A stretch of DNA of 64,000 nucleotides from Bacteroides sp. GTDB taxonomy: Bacteria > Bacteroidota > Bacteroidia > Bacteroidales > Muribaculaceae. The notes under the pieces are model-generated. The model was given only the letters and a program-made list of their open reading frames with translations, searched no databases and was not told the origin of the DNA. A program made the position numbers and the translations under genes. The first letter of the stretch is position 1. Each line of letters opens with the position of its first letter. Positions 29,771-39,727 of the stretch are shown in pieces. The stretch covers positions 1 to 64,000 of the forward strand of contig JAAVDJ010000043.1 in assembly GCA_014801875.1 (NCBI GenBank). The letters are read 5' to 3'.

Positions 29771-30201
29771 TTTTCGTCTTCGGGGATATGTACGGTCTCC
29801 ACTCCCGCTTCCTCAAGCAATTTCAGGCCGTCTGCCATCCTGTATAATTCTGAAAACACCACCCTCTTTATCCCTGCCTGAATTATGAGCTTTGCACACT
29901 CTATGCAGGGACTTGCCGTAACGTAGAGGGTGCTCCCTTCGCTTGAGTTATTGCTCCGGGCAACTTTCGTTATGGCATTGGCTTCGGCATGAAGCACATA
30001 GGGGAAAGTGTGATCGGTCTCGTCTTCACATATATTAGGAAACCCGGAGGGTGTCCCGTTATAACCATCCGAGATTATCATTTTATCTTTCACCAACAGT
30101 GCCCCTACCTGCCTTCTCTTGCAATAGGAGTTTTCACTCCAAATCCTTGCCATGCGAAGATACCGCTCGTCAAGCAGTCGGGTCTTATCTTTTGCTTTCA
30201 T
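29767..30201 (-). CDS. dCMP/cytidine deaminase family protein
   Basis: 'HAEANAI' and 'TASPCIECAKLIIQAGIKRVV' Zn motifs; 4-nt overlap with S41 gene. Confidence 0.92.
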   Translation of the reverse strand: MKAKDKTRLLDERYLRMARIWSENSYCKRRQVGALLVKDKMIISDGYNGTPSGFPNICEDETDHTFPYVLHAEANAITKVARSNNSSEGSTLYVTASPCIECAKLIIQAGIKRVVFSELYRMADGLKLLEEAGVETVHIPEDEK

Positions 30202-30253
30202 TTTTTGTTTGTTTAGGCTTCTGACTTTCGTTGTTTGAGGGGTCTATGCCTTA

Positions 30254-31195
30254 TCAAGACTGTTCCATAAGGAATTTTTCCGCATCCATAGCTGCACGGC
30301 AGCCTGAACCGGCTGCTACAATTGCCTGCTGATAGTGGGGATCCGCACAGTCTCCGGCAGCGAATACGCCCTCCACGTTGGTCGAAGTGTGGAGTCCGTG
30401 TACCTTGATATAACCCTGTTCATCAAGGTCCAGCTGACCTTTAAAGAGTCCTGTGTTGGGCGTGTGGCCAATGGCAAGGAAGAAGCCGTCTATCTCGATG
30501 TCAAACTTGCGCTCCTCTCCCGTATCCTTGTTCTGCACGAGATGAGCTCCTTCAAGACCGTCTTCTCCATAAAGTCCGAGAGTATTGGTATGCCATAGAA
30601 TTTCTATGTTCTCACGCTCCTTGACCCTTCTCTGCATGACATCGGAAGCTCGCAACACTCCTCGACGAACAATCATATACACTTTCTTGGCAAGTGTGGA
30701 CAAGTATAACGCTTCCTCACAGGCTGTGTCGCCTCCACCCACTACGGCTACATTCTTTTTCCGATAAAAGAAGCCATCGCATGTAGCGCACGCGCTCACA
30801 CCCAAACCACGATATTTCTCCTCGTCGGGGAGACCGAGATATTTCGCTGAAGCTCCCGTGCTCACAATAACAGTATCGGCCAGATATTCTTCGCCTCGAT
30901 CGTCCTTAACTTTAAACGGGCGGCTACTGAAATCTACCATATCAATAGTGCGAGACTTAATTTCCGCCCCAAATCGCAAGGCTTGCTGACGGAAATGCTC
31001 CATCATCTCCGGGCCCTGTACACCTTCCGGATAACCGGGGAAATTTTCTATTTCAGTGGTGGTGGTCAACTGTCCTCCGGGCTGGTCACCTTCGAATAGA
31101 ATGGGTCGTAAATTAGCGCGCGATGCATATAGTGCCGCGGTATATCCTGCGGGACCTGAACCGATAATCAATACTCGTGTTTTTTCTTCAGCCAT
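30254..31195 (-). CDS. trxB: Thioredoxin-disulfide reductase
   Basis: 'GSGPAGYTAALYASRANL', 'SACATCDGFFYR', 'GGGDTACEEALYL', 'FAAGDCAD'. Confidence 0.96.
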   Translation of the reverse strand: MAEEKTRVLIIGSGPAGYTAALYASRANLRPILFEGDQPGGQLTTTTEIENFPGYPEGVQGPEMMEHFRQQALRFGAEIKSRTIDMVDFSSRPFKVKDDRGEEYLADTVIVSTGASAKYLGLPDEEKYRGLGVSACATCDGFFYRKKNVAVVGGGDTACEEALYLSTLAKKVYMIVRRGVLRASDVMQRRVKERENIEILWHTNTLGLYGEDGLEGAHLVQNKDTGEERKFDIEIDGFFLAIGHTPNTGLFKGQLDLDEQGYIKVHGLHTSTNVEGVFAAGDCADPHYQQAIVAAGSGCRAAMDAEKFLMEQS

Positions 31196-31353
31196 AGCTT
31201 TTTATATCTTCTTATTTAAAAATCCGGAGTGTGAGCAGAAGTTGCCGCCTATAATTGCGACCTTTCTATTGCACACACTCTAAATTTATAACAACTAAAT
31301 CGTGAAAAATATTGCAATCAATGCGTTTACATGCCTGATTAAGCTTTCCCCCT

Positions 31354-32019
31354 TCACCGAAGGTCAACAATCTCGGCTTTTGGATAGCGAGACTTGGGAT
31401 ATTCAAACTCAGCCGGTGTTCCTCCCGTTGTGGTCTTGAATGAGGTGACATCCACTGTTGTTGTGCTGCCCCCTGCCGTGACACTTATCTTCTCCGGATA
31501 GAATGTCGTGGAGTTAACTGTGACCGTCAGTTTCGTTATCCCCGAATTCTTTTTAACCGGAGTGATGTCCACGACATACTTACCGTTTCTTTTCACAGGA
31601 TTGAACGTATAACGGAAACCGGTGCCGGCATTGACATATAGCAACGGATTCGATTCCATCAACTCCTGACGTGTGGGGGTTGTGACGGTTGTTTCATTCG
31701 TCCGGGGATTATAAGTATAAAGACTTTTCCCATTATACCAGGTCGATACCTGAGGCGTACTTACTGCAAACTTGCTTCCCGAAGTCTTCACAGTTCCTTT
31801 TGCTGACCTCCCGTTTGATGTGAGGGTAAAAGAAGCCGACACACCTTTTGAAGCCGAAACGACAGCTGCTGTCTTTTTTGCCACCTCCTCCGCTGTCAAG
31901 GCGAAAGCCTGGAATGAGGAAACAAAAATCATGAACATCAATATAAATAGCGGCCTTACCATTGCATTCGCACGCCTATATGTTGTTTCTATCATGTCCG
32001 AAATGTTATCCTTTTTCAT
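31354..32019 (-). CDS. LolA-like outer-membrane lipoprotein carrier family protein
   Basis: Signal sequence plus 'GVSASFTLTSNGRSAKGTVKTSGSKFAVSTPQVSTWYNGKSLYTYNPRTNETTVTTP' LolA-like pattern; upstream of ftsK. Confidence 0.8.
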   Translation of the reverse strand: MKKDNISDMIETTYRRANAMVRPLFILMFMIFVSSFQAFALTAEEVAKKTAAVVSASKGVSASFTLTSNGRSAKGTVKTSGSKFAVSTPQVSTWYNGKSLYTYNPRTNETTVTTPTRQELMESNPLLYVNAGTGFRYTFNPVKRNGKYVVDITPVKKNSGITKLTVTVNSTTFYPEKISVTAGGSTTTVDVTSFKTTTGGTPAEFEYPKSRYPKAEIVDLR

Positions 32020-32075
32020 AACTTATACTTTTTATGACCTTTATCTCTCTTTGACATTCTTAGTGTCGGAAAAGT

Positions 32076-34886
32076 TTAACCCATCCGCTGGTTAAGAATG
32101 CTTTCAAGAGTCATGGGGTCAACAAGCACCGCACGTGGCTTTCCTCCCTGAGCCGGACCGACTACACCTGCGGCTTCGAGCTGATCCATTATCTTGCCGG
32201 CGCGGTTATACCCTATCGAATAGCGGCGCTGGAGGGAGCTGGTGGATGCTGTATTCGAAGTGACCACAAGACGCGCAACCTCATCAAAAAGCGGGTCGCG
32301 GTCTCCGAATGTGTTGGAGACTTCGCTCTCTCCGCCATCAGCTCCGGTCACTACAGGATCAGGCAGCTCGTAGGCTCCTTGTCCCCACGGCTGTTTCTCT
32401 ATATAGTCGCATATTTCCTCCACCTCCGGAGTATCGATAAATGCACACTGCACCCTCACCATGGGGCTGCTGTTGCTTATCAACATATCACCACGTCCTA
32501 TCAGCTGTTGTGCTCCCGTGGTGTCAAGAATAGTCTTGCTGTCGACGCCCGAGCTCACCTTGAACGCTATGCGGGCCGGGAAGTTTGCCTTGATGATACC
32601 GGTGATGACATTGGTTGAGGGTCGCTGCGTGGCGATTATAACATGCATTCCGACGGCTCGAGCTTTCTGAGCCAAACGGGCAATCGGAACCTCAACCTCT
32701 TTCCCTGCGGTCATGATAAGGTCGCTGAACTCATCCACGACTACCACGATATACGGCATGAATCTGTGGCCGTCTGCCGGATTAAGCACCCGTGCCTTTA
32801 TTTTGTCGTTATACTCTATGATATTACGAGTGTGAGCGTCTTTCAGCAACTGATAGCGATTGTCCATCTCCACACAGAGAGAACTCAACGTGGCTACAAC
32901 CTTGTCCATATCTGTGATGATAGCATCCTCAGCTCCCGGAATTTTGGCCAGATAATGGGATTCTATCTTTGCATAAAGGCTGAACTCTACCATCTTGGGG
33001 TCTATCATAACAAATTTGAGCTCATCGGGAGTCTTACGATAGAGCAACGATGCTATAATGGCATTCAGACCCACGGATTTACCTTGACCCGTTGCACCCG
33101 CCACGAGAAGATGCGGCATCTTGGCAAGGTCGGCTATGTAAACCTCATTTGATATTGTCGAGCCTAACGCGATGGGAAGCTTGTATTTTGATTCTTGATA
33201 TGCCCGGCTCTTTATGATTGTTCGCATCGATACGGTCTGCGGGTCTTTATTAGCAACCTCTATGCCGACAGTTCCCTTACCGGGAATAGGAGCTATGATT
33301 CGGACACCCTCAGCCGCCAGGCTCAAAGCTATATCGTCTACCAACGTGCGGATCTTGGCAATTCGCACACCTTTGTCCGGAACTATTTCATAAAGAGTCA
33401 CCGTTGGACCGACAGTTGCTTCGATACTGATGATGGGGATACCGAAATCAAGAAGGGTCTTCTTGATTTTGTCTTTATTCTCAAGTTGCTCCTCGGTGTC
33501 TACACTTATCCTCTCTTCTCCGGCACGGAGTATTTCGTAAGGTGGGAATTTGTAAGGATGCGCACCGGGAAGCCCGGCATTATCCGGAAGATGCGTGGAA
33601 GTGGTTTGTGCTATCGTATTGACATTGACCACCATGTCCGGTTCTTCCTCTTCCTCCTGCTCTTCCTTCCCCTCATCTCCGGCAGTCTCGGTCGGATATT
33701 CGACCGGAACAGTGGCCGGTGATTGAGCGGAGGGAGCCGACATTTCCTCACCTCCGGCAACGATGTCCGGATTATCAGGAGAGGCTGTTGCGACTCCAGC
33801 CATGTTGGTGGTGACTTCCTGTGCAGCGCCCATGGTATACGTATCCGAGACCTCTCCCCCACCCTCTTCGGGACGGACATATTCCACATCTTCAAAATCG
33901 GGCAATGAGGTGTAAAGGCCTGTTTCCATGTTTCCAAATGTAACCGGTCCTGTCTCCTCCGGCTCGGGTTCAGGTTCCTGTGTCGCTTCGCCTGCCTTTG
34001 CTGCCTCGGCCGCCTCACGCTGACGCATGGCCTCCAATTCCGCCTCCTTTCGCTCCTTTTCCGCTCTTCTCTCTGCCTCTATACGTTTGCGTTCATCCCT
34101 TTTCCGTTTCAAACGAATAATCCAGTTGATGAGATCCCGCATACATATGATGACAAACAATGCTATAAAGAAAAGGCACAGGATTATCGCTCCTGTCACA
34201 CCAAAGAAGTGGATTATAAATTCATTGACATAACGTCCATGGAAACCTCCCCAATTTACCGGAGATTTCAGCCCTATTGTCATCAAGCCGATAATCAGCG
34301 ACACCGTGATTAGTGCGACAAAACATTTGATTGTGAAATCAACAGACTTGAATCTCGGCTGCCCGACAAGTTGCTTCAGAGCCATTGCAGCGAACCACAC
34401 GACTATCACGATAGAACCGAGACCGAAACATTCGTTTATCAAGAATTCGGAAATTCTCGCGCCACCCTCTCCTCCTGCGTTATTGATGGCGCAAGCCGTG
34501 CCTATAGGTGAATGATTGATCTGCGATTGGTCTGAGATACATGAGGTCATGTAGGAAAGGAAAGACACCCCTAAGTAGACGGCAAAAAAACCGCAGAACA
34601 GACCGATTATCCATCTTACAGTCTGTCCTCCGAGCCATTCCTTTACTATATCTGAAATTGGAACGGAAGGCGTCTTCTCCTTTTTTACCTTCTCCGGTTT
34701 CGGGCGTGGAGCCGGCTTCTCTTTTCGCACCTTGGGACGAGGTTTCTGCACCGGTCTGCGCACAGATCGGTCGTCCACCACCGTAGCCGGGGGCAGATTG
34801 TCAACGACCGGGCTCTCCTCCCTGGGCTCTTCTGGATTCTCCTCCGGATCGGGTATCGTGGGATTAAATGTGTCGTAAGTTCTCAT
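32076..34886 (-). CDS. ftsK: DNA translocase FtsK/SpoIIIE
   Basis: TM N-terminus, 'PHLLVAGATGQGKSVGLNAIIASLLY' Walker A, C-terminal gamma domain 'STSSLQRRYSIGYNRAGKIMDQLEAAGVVGP'. Confidence 0.97.
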   Translation of the reverse strand: MRTYDTFNPTIPDPEENPEEPREESPVVDNLPPATVVDDRSVRRPVQKPRPKVRKEKPAPRPKPEKVKKEKTPSVPISDIVKEWLGGQTVRWIIGLFCGFFAVYLGVSFLSYMTSCISDQSQINHSPIGTACAINNAGGEGGARISEFLINECFGLGSIVIVVWFAAMALKQLVGQPRFKSVDFTIKCFVALITVSLIIGLMTIGLKSPVNWGGFHGRYVNEFIIHFFGVTGAIILCLFFIALFVIICMRDLINWIIRLKRKRDERKRIEAERRAEKERKEAELEAMRQREAAEAAKAGEATQEPEPEPEETGPVTFGNMETGLYTSLPDFEDVEYVRPEEGGGEVSDTYTMGAAQEVTTNMAGVATASPDNPDIVAGGEEMSAPSAQSPATVPVEYPTETAGDEGKEEQEEEEEPDMVVNVNTIAQTTSTHLPDNAGLPGAHPYKFPPYEILRAGEERISVDTEEQLENKDKIKKTLLDFGIPIISIEATVGPTVTLYEIVPDKGVRIAKIRTLVDDIALSLAAEGVRIIAPIPGKGTVGIEVANKDPQTVSMRTIIKSRAYQESKYKLPIALGSTISNEVYIADLAKMPHLLVAGATGQGKSVGLNAIIASLLYRKTPDELKFVMIDPKMVEFSLYAKIESHYLAKIPGAEDAIITDMDKVVATLSSLCVEMDNRYQLLKDAHTRNIIEYNDKIKARVLNPADGHRFMPYIVVVVDEFSDLIMTAGKEVEVPIARLAQKARAVGMHVIIATQRPSTNVITGIIKANFPARIAFKVSSGVDSKTILDTTGAQQLIGRGDMLISNSSPMVRVQCAFIDTPEVEEICDYIEKQPWGQGAYELPDPVVTGADGGESEVSNTFGDRDPLFDEVARLVVTSNTASTSSLQRRYSIGYNRAGKIMDQLEAAGVVGPAQGGKPRAVLVDPMTLESILNQRMG

Positions 34887-34967
34887 TTAGCGTTTTGATA
34901 AAATTGCTGTTGAATGATTCCATATTTGTCGGATATTTCCGACTTTCGTTTGCATGATTTGACACTG

Positions 34968-34975
34968 CAAAGATA
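34968..34975 (-). promoter_or_regulatory. -7 element TATCTTTG upstream of ftsK
   Basis: Reverse complement of CAAAGATA; the -33 element is weak. Confidence 0.4.
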
Positions 34976-35038
34976 ATCATTAATTGCTTTGTTTCCTATC
35001 ATCAACGCGCTAAAAAAAGGAATACCCTTTTAATTTTT

Positions 35039-36040
35039 TTAAATTCCTTCCTGCCCGCCATCTGAATTTGGCACTGTGTCAGGCTGAATTTCAACCTTTT
35101 CCTTAATATCCTCTATATTTTTCACCTCCTCTTTGGGCAACGTATCAACCGGAGCCGCACTAATCGTATCGGGTTTGTTTTTATTCTTTTCCCGGTTGGC
35201 TAAAGCTTGTTTTTTGGCCGCTTCGCTCAAACGTGGCGCCTTTTGGCCGGGCACAGTGCTGACTGAGGGAATCTCATATCCCTCCTCAAGATTGACTGCC
35301 ATATCTTTCTTCCCGGGACTGACTATGACCGGCATACCTGAATCTACCATCTCCACAAGCTTCATAATGTTTTCATTGGTCACTCTTATACAACCGTGGC
35401 TCCTGCGCCCACCTATACTCCATGGGGCACATGTCCCGTGAATACCTATTGAATACCATCCGGGGATGTTCAATCTAATAAACCGCGGACCGAACTCACC
35501 TTTCTTGTCGCTCTTGACTCCATCATCGTCGATAAACTGCCATTCGGTGCTGTCATGTACTTTCCTTACTGAAAAGAATCCCTCGGGTGTGCGATTATCA
35601 GGTTTTTCATGTTTGGTGCCATAGTTTCTCGCACAGGCCATTCCAAACGTCGCAACCTCCTCTCCAAACCGGTTGAAGCGAACCACTTTCATCCTGTATT
35701 TGTCAACCACGATAAAACCGTCATGACTGTTGTTGAGCAGCTTGGTGGCATAACTCAGTTCATCTTCTGCCATTTGAGGGAGTATCCCTTTCTGATATTT
35801 ATCCCAGTCTCCCGATTCCTTCATATAATCGATGGCTGCTTTTGCATCGGAAAACCATAATTTTTGTGGTTTTGGAGTCTCGGCGATAGTGTCAACCGGC
35901 TCCTGTTCAGTCTCGACTACTGCGGATGCCGGCTGCGTGTCGCCTACTGTTTCTTTTTTACCGCTGCATGAAGCGATGCAAGCCATTGCAGCCATGGCCC
36001 ACATCAGATAAGAGAGATTCTTGATTCCTTTTATTGACAT
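35039..36040 (-). CDS. L,D-transpeptidase (YkuD) lipoprotein
   Basis: 'SIGIHGTCAPWSIGGRRSHGCIRVTNENIMKLVEMV' YkuD active site; lipobox 'ACIASC'. Confidence 0.92.
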   Translation of the reverse strand: MSIKGIKNLSYLMWAMAAMACIASCSGKKETVGDTQPASAVVETEQEPVDTIAETPKPQKLWFSDAKAAIDYMKESGDWDKYQKGILPQMAEDELSYATKLLNNSHDGFIVVDKYRMKVVRFNRFGEEVATFGMACARNYGTKHEKPDNRTPEGFFSVRKVHDSTEWQFIDDDGVKSDKKGEFGPRFIRLNIPGWYSIGIHGTCAPWSIGGRRSHGCIRVTNENIMKLVEMVDSGMPVIVSPGKKDMAVNLEEGYEIPSVSTVPGQKAPRLSEAAKKQALANREKNKNKPDTISAAPVDTLPKEEVKNIEDIKEKVEIQPDTVPNSDGGQEGI

Positions 36041-36278
36041 TTACTATTCTTTCTTGTTTCATCATTCCTCTTGGAAGAAATACGGAATGAAGAGGTGTGT
36101 TACATTTCTTATTTTCTTAAACGCATAGAAAGGATGAATTGCACATATCCCGTGGTAGAAGTTACGCTTTTTTTATGGAAATAGACCGAGAATAGACTCA
36201 AAAAGCCAAGAAAAGGTTGGCTATTTCAGATTAAATAGCTAACTTCGCATACTGCATAAAAACACGAATGATTCCGAT

Positions 36279-36464
36279 ATGAAAACGACAAGGATTGCCG
36301 CCCTCATCTTTCTTCTGCTGTTATGGCTTTGGTTATGCAATGCCATAATAGTCGGCGCAGGTGGATTCACCTTCAAGAATATTTTCCTGATTGTTGCTTC
36401 CGGAATCATTATTTTTGTACCGCTGTGGAAAAAATATATCCGCAACGGCAATAACAACAATTGA
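36279..36464 (+). CDS. Small hypothetical membrane protein (61 aa)
   Basis: ATG ORF, two hydrophobic segments, positively charged C-terminus; 15 nt upstream of dxs. Confidence 0.55.
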   Translation: MKTTRIAALIFLLLLWLWLCNAIIVGAGGFTFKNIFLIVASGIIIFVPLWKKYIRNGNNNN

Positions 36465-36479
36465 AAATCACCCAAGCGA

Positions 36480-38387
36480 ATGTCACTCCTATCAGAGATA
36501 AACTCTCCATCTGACCTCAGAAAACTCGACATTGAGCAACTACCACAGCTTTGTGCCGAAATAAGGGAGTTCCTTATCGACCACCTTTCAAAAAATCCGG
36601 GCCATTTCGCCTCAAGTATGGGAGCGGTCGAGCTTATAGTTGCGTTACATTACGTCTACGACACTCCTTCCGACCGCCTTGTGTGGGATGTCGGGCATCA
36701 GGCTTATGCTCATAAGATACTTACCGGAAGGCGAGAAGCTTTCTCAACCCAGCGCACACTCGGAGGAATAAGCGGCTTCCCTAATCCTCTCGAAAGCGAA
36801 GCGGATACTTTTATGGCGGGACATGCCGGGAATTCCATCTCCGCAGCTTTGGGCATGGCTATTGCCGACCACTTGACTCCCGGACATGAACATCGCAAGA
36901 CAGTAGCCGTTATCGGAGATGCCTCTATAAGCGGTGGCCTCGCCTTCGAAGGTCTCAACAATGCATCCAACCATCCGAATAATCTCCTTATTGTGCTCAA
37001 CGATAATGATATGAGCATTGATAATAACGTTGGGGCACTCCACAGTTATCTCTCCAATCTGACAACATCAGCCGGTTATAACCGCTGGAGGAACAAGATG
37101 GCTATGTATCTTCGGAAGAAAGGGGTGCTCACTGAACCTCGCAAAAGAGCAATCATTCGTTTCGGAAATTCTGTGAAATCTCTTGTGTCAAAGACCCAGA
37201 ATATCTTCGAAGGCTTAAATATCCGCTATTTTGGTCCTATCGACGGCAATGATGTGATACGCCTCGTGAAGGTTTTCAGAGAAATAAAGGATATGGAAGG
37301 GCCCCGCCTCCTTCATGTCTGTACAACTAAAGGTAAAGGGTATGCTCCGGCCGAAGCAGACCCCACAGTATGGCATGCGCCCGGTAAATTCAATCCGGAA
37401 ACAGGCGAACGGAATTCATCTTGCGACAATGGCGAGACACCTCCGCTCTGGCAGGATGTATTCGGAGAAACCCTTGTGGAATTGGCCGAAGCTAATGATA
37501 AAGTGACGGGAGTCACTGCCGCGATGCCTACAGGAACCTCTATGACCCACCTTATGAAGAGCTTTCCGGAGAGAGCTTTTGATGTCGGTATCTCGGAAGG
37601 TCATGCCGTGACCTTCGCGGGGGGACTCGCAGCCGCCGGAAAACATCCTTTCGTTGCGATATACTCTTCTTTCCTGCAGCGGGCATACGACAATATCGTG
37701 CATGATGTGGCTATCCAGGGTTTACCTGTCACTTTCTGCATCGACCGAGCCGGGGTCGTCGGTGAAGACGGCGTAACTCACCACGGTCTTTTCGATCTTG
37801 CATACCTCAACTGCATACCGGGAATGACCATTGCCTCTCCCGCAGACGAGACAACATTGCGCAACCTAATGTTCACCGCCCTTTCTGAAAATGTGCCTTT
37901 CGCGATACGCTATCCAAGAGGAAAAGCTACTACCCCCGACTGGAAGACTCCTCTCGAAAGAATCCGACCCGGAAGCGGACGAAGAGTAGTCCGTAAGGAG
38001 TGTCCGGACTTGGCTATTCTGACAATCGGGCCTGCTCTCCACGATGCTGTTAAGGCTTCTGAAATACTTTGTAAGGATGGCATAACCGCAGATGTCTACG
38101 ACATGATCTGGCTCAAACCTCTTGATGGAGATATAATCAAAGATCTCGCCGCGGCAGGCATCCCTATCATTACGGTGGAAGATGGTGTGGTGACAGGTGG
38201 GTTCGGGTCAGCCGTCTTGCAAAAGCTAAAGGAGATGGATGCTCCGAATAGAATCGTGTCCTTAGGCGTCCCGGATAAATGGATCGCGCAGGGCACTGTA
38301 GGAGAACTCAAGCATCTTTGTGGCTACGATATGGATGGAATCCTAAATGCTGCAAGGGACATAGTAACCAAAAAGGAAATAAAATGA
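36480..38387 (+). CDS. dxs: 1-deoxy-D-xylulose-5-phosphate synthase
   Basis: 'DVGHQAYAHKILTGRREAF', 'GDASISGGLAFEGLNNA', 'DRAGVVGEDGVTHHGLFDLAYL'. Confidence 0.97.
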   Translation: MSLLSEINSPSDLRKLDIEQLPQLCAEIREFLIDHLSKNPGHFASSMGAVELIVALHYVYDTPSDRLVWDVGHQAYAHKILTGRREAFSTQRTLGGISGFPNPLESEADTFMAGHAGNSISAALGMAIADHLTPGHEHRKTVAVIGDASISGGLAFEGLNNASNHPNNLLIVLNDNDMSIDNNVGALHSYLSNLTTSAGYNRWRNKMAMYLRKKGVLTEPRKRAIIRFGNSVKSLVSKTQNIFEGLNIRYFGPIDGNDVIRLVKVFREIKDMEGPRLLHVCTTKGKGYAPAEADPTVWHAPGKFNPETGERNSSCDNGETPPLWQDVFGETLVELAEANDKVTGVTAAMPTGTSMTHLMKSFPERAFDVGISEGHAVTFAGGLAAAGKHPFVAIYSSFLQRAYDNIVHDVAIQGLPVTFCIDRAGVVGEDGVTHHGLFDLAYLNCIPGMTIASPADETTLRNLMFTALSENVPFAIRYPRGKATTPDWKTPLERIRPGSGRRVVRKECPDLAILTIGPALHDAVKASEILCKDGITADVYDMIWLKPLDGDIIKDLAAAGIPIITVEDGVVTGGFGSAVLQKLKEMDAPNRIVSLGVPDKWIAQGTVGELKHLCGYDMDGILNAARDIVTKKEIK

Positions 38388-39718
38388 AGATTGTGATTGC
38401 GGGCGCAGGTGAGGTGGGCACCCATCTCGCGAAACTGCTCTCCAATGAAAATCAAGATATAATCCTTCTTGATAGCGAACAAAACCGTTTGGACGTTATT
38501 AATGACAACTATAATCTCATGACCTGGAACGGCTCAACGTCGTCGTTCGAGACTTTACGCGAGGTTGGAATCTCCAATACGGACCTATATATCGCCGTGA
38601 CTCCTTACGAGACACGGAATCTTACGTCATGCGCCATAGCCAAACGATTGGGTGCAAAAAAGACTGTGGCGAGAATTGACAATTTCGAATTTCTCGACAA
38701 ACGAAATAATGTTGTCCTGAAGGATATGGGGGTGGATCACCTCATTTATCCTGAAGACTTGGCCGCTGACGAAATTGCACTTGCCCTCTCTCACAACTGG
38801 GCACGATATTGGGGTGAACTCCACGACGGTCGGCTGTTGCTCATAGGAGTCAAACTCCACACGGCCTCCCCTATCATAAACTGCAAACTCAAGGATCTTC
38901 CCGTAACGGGTCATAACTTCCACGTCGCAGCAATCAAACGAAACAATGAGACTATCATCCCGGGTGGTAACGATGAAATCTTACATGACGACATAGTATA
39001 TTTCATCACTACTCCTCCTTATATTTCCACTGTCAGAGATCTCTGCGGAAAGAAAAAGAAGATAATAAAGAAAGTCCTTATTATGGGAGGAAGTCGGATA
39101 GCTCGACGTTTCTCGAAGCGGTTTCACGATGAATTTCATATCAAGATTATTGATAATGACCGCGACAACTGTGAATATATGTCAACCCTCCTGCCCGACT
39201 GTGAGATTGTCTGTGGTGACGGACGTGATATAGAGGTGCTTCGTGAGAATACGATTTATCAATATGACGCCTTTGTCGCCTTGACAGATTTTTCCGAAAC
39301 CAATATTCTTTCATGCCTGTCGGCCAAGGAGTTCGGAGTGCCGAAAACAATAGCTGATGTGGAAAATCTCCAATTCGTCAGTCAAGCTGAAAATCTTAAT
39401 ATCGGCACAATTATCAATAAAAAGCTTCTGGCATCAAGTCATATCTTCAAGATTCTGCTTGATGCAGATGCCGACAATGCAAAATGTCTCGCGCTCGCCG
39501 ATGCTGAAGTTGCTGAAATGCAGGTGAAACCCGGTGCTAAAATCACCAAGAAACCCGTAAAGGACCTTCACCTTCCATTCGGCATGACTTTGGCCGCTCT
39601 TGTCAGAGAAGATGACGTTCGCCTCGTCAGTGGTAACACTCAGATTGAGGCCGGTGATTTCGTTGTGGTGTTCTGTCTAAACGGAACCATCGATAAAATT
39701 GAGAAATGGTTTAACTAA
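38384..39718 (+). CDS. trkA: Trk system potassium transporter TrkA
   Basis: 'MKIVIAGAGEVGTHLAKLLSNENQDIILLDSE', two TrkA_N/TrkA_C modules; ATGA overlap with dxs stop (ORF track opens at 38279). Confidence 0.95.
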   Translation: MKIVIAGAGEVGTHLAKLLSNENQDIILLDSEQNRLDVINDNYNLMTWNGSTSSFETLREVGISNTDLYIAVTPYETRNLTSCAIAKRLGAKKTVARIDNFEFLDKRNNVVLKDMGVDHLIYPEDLAADEIALALSHNWARYWGELHDGRLLLIGVKLHTASPIINCKLKDLPVTGHNFHVAAIKRNNETIIPGGNDEILHDDIVYFITTPPYISTVRDLCGKKKKIIKKVLIMGGSRIARRFSKRFHDEFHIKIIDNDRDNCEYMSTLLPDCEIVCGDGRDIEVLRENTIYQYDAFVALTDFSETNILSCLSAKEFGVPKTIADVENLQFVSQAENLNIGTIINKKLLASSHIFKILLDADADNAKCLALADAEVAEMQVKPGAKITKKPVKDLHLPFGMTLAALVREDDVRLVSGNTQIEAGDFVVVFCLNGTIDKIEKWFN

Positions 39719-39727
39719 TTCACGACG

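Noticed and set aside
33195-33722. 175-aa plus-strand ORF antisense to ftsK (also 32643-33152)
   Set aside because: Shadow ORF inside conserved ftsK; no motif or promoter.
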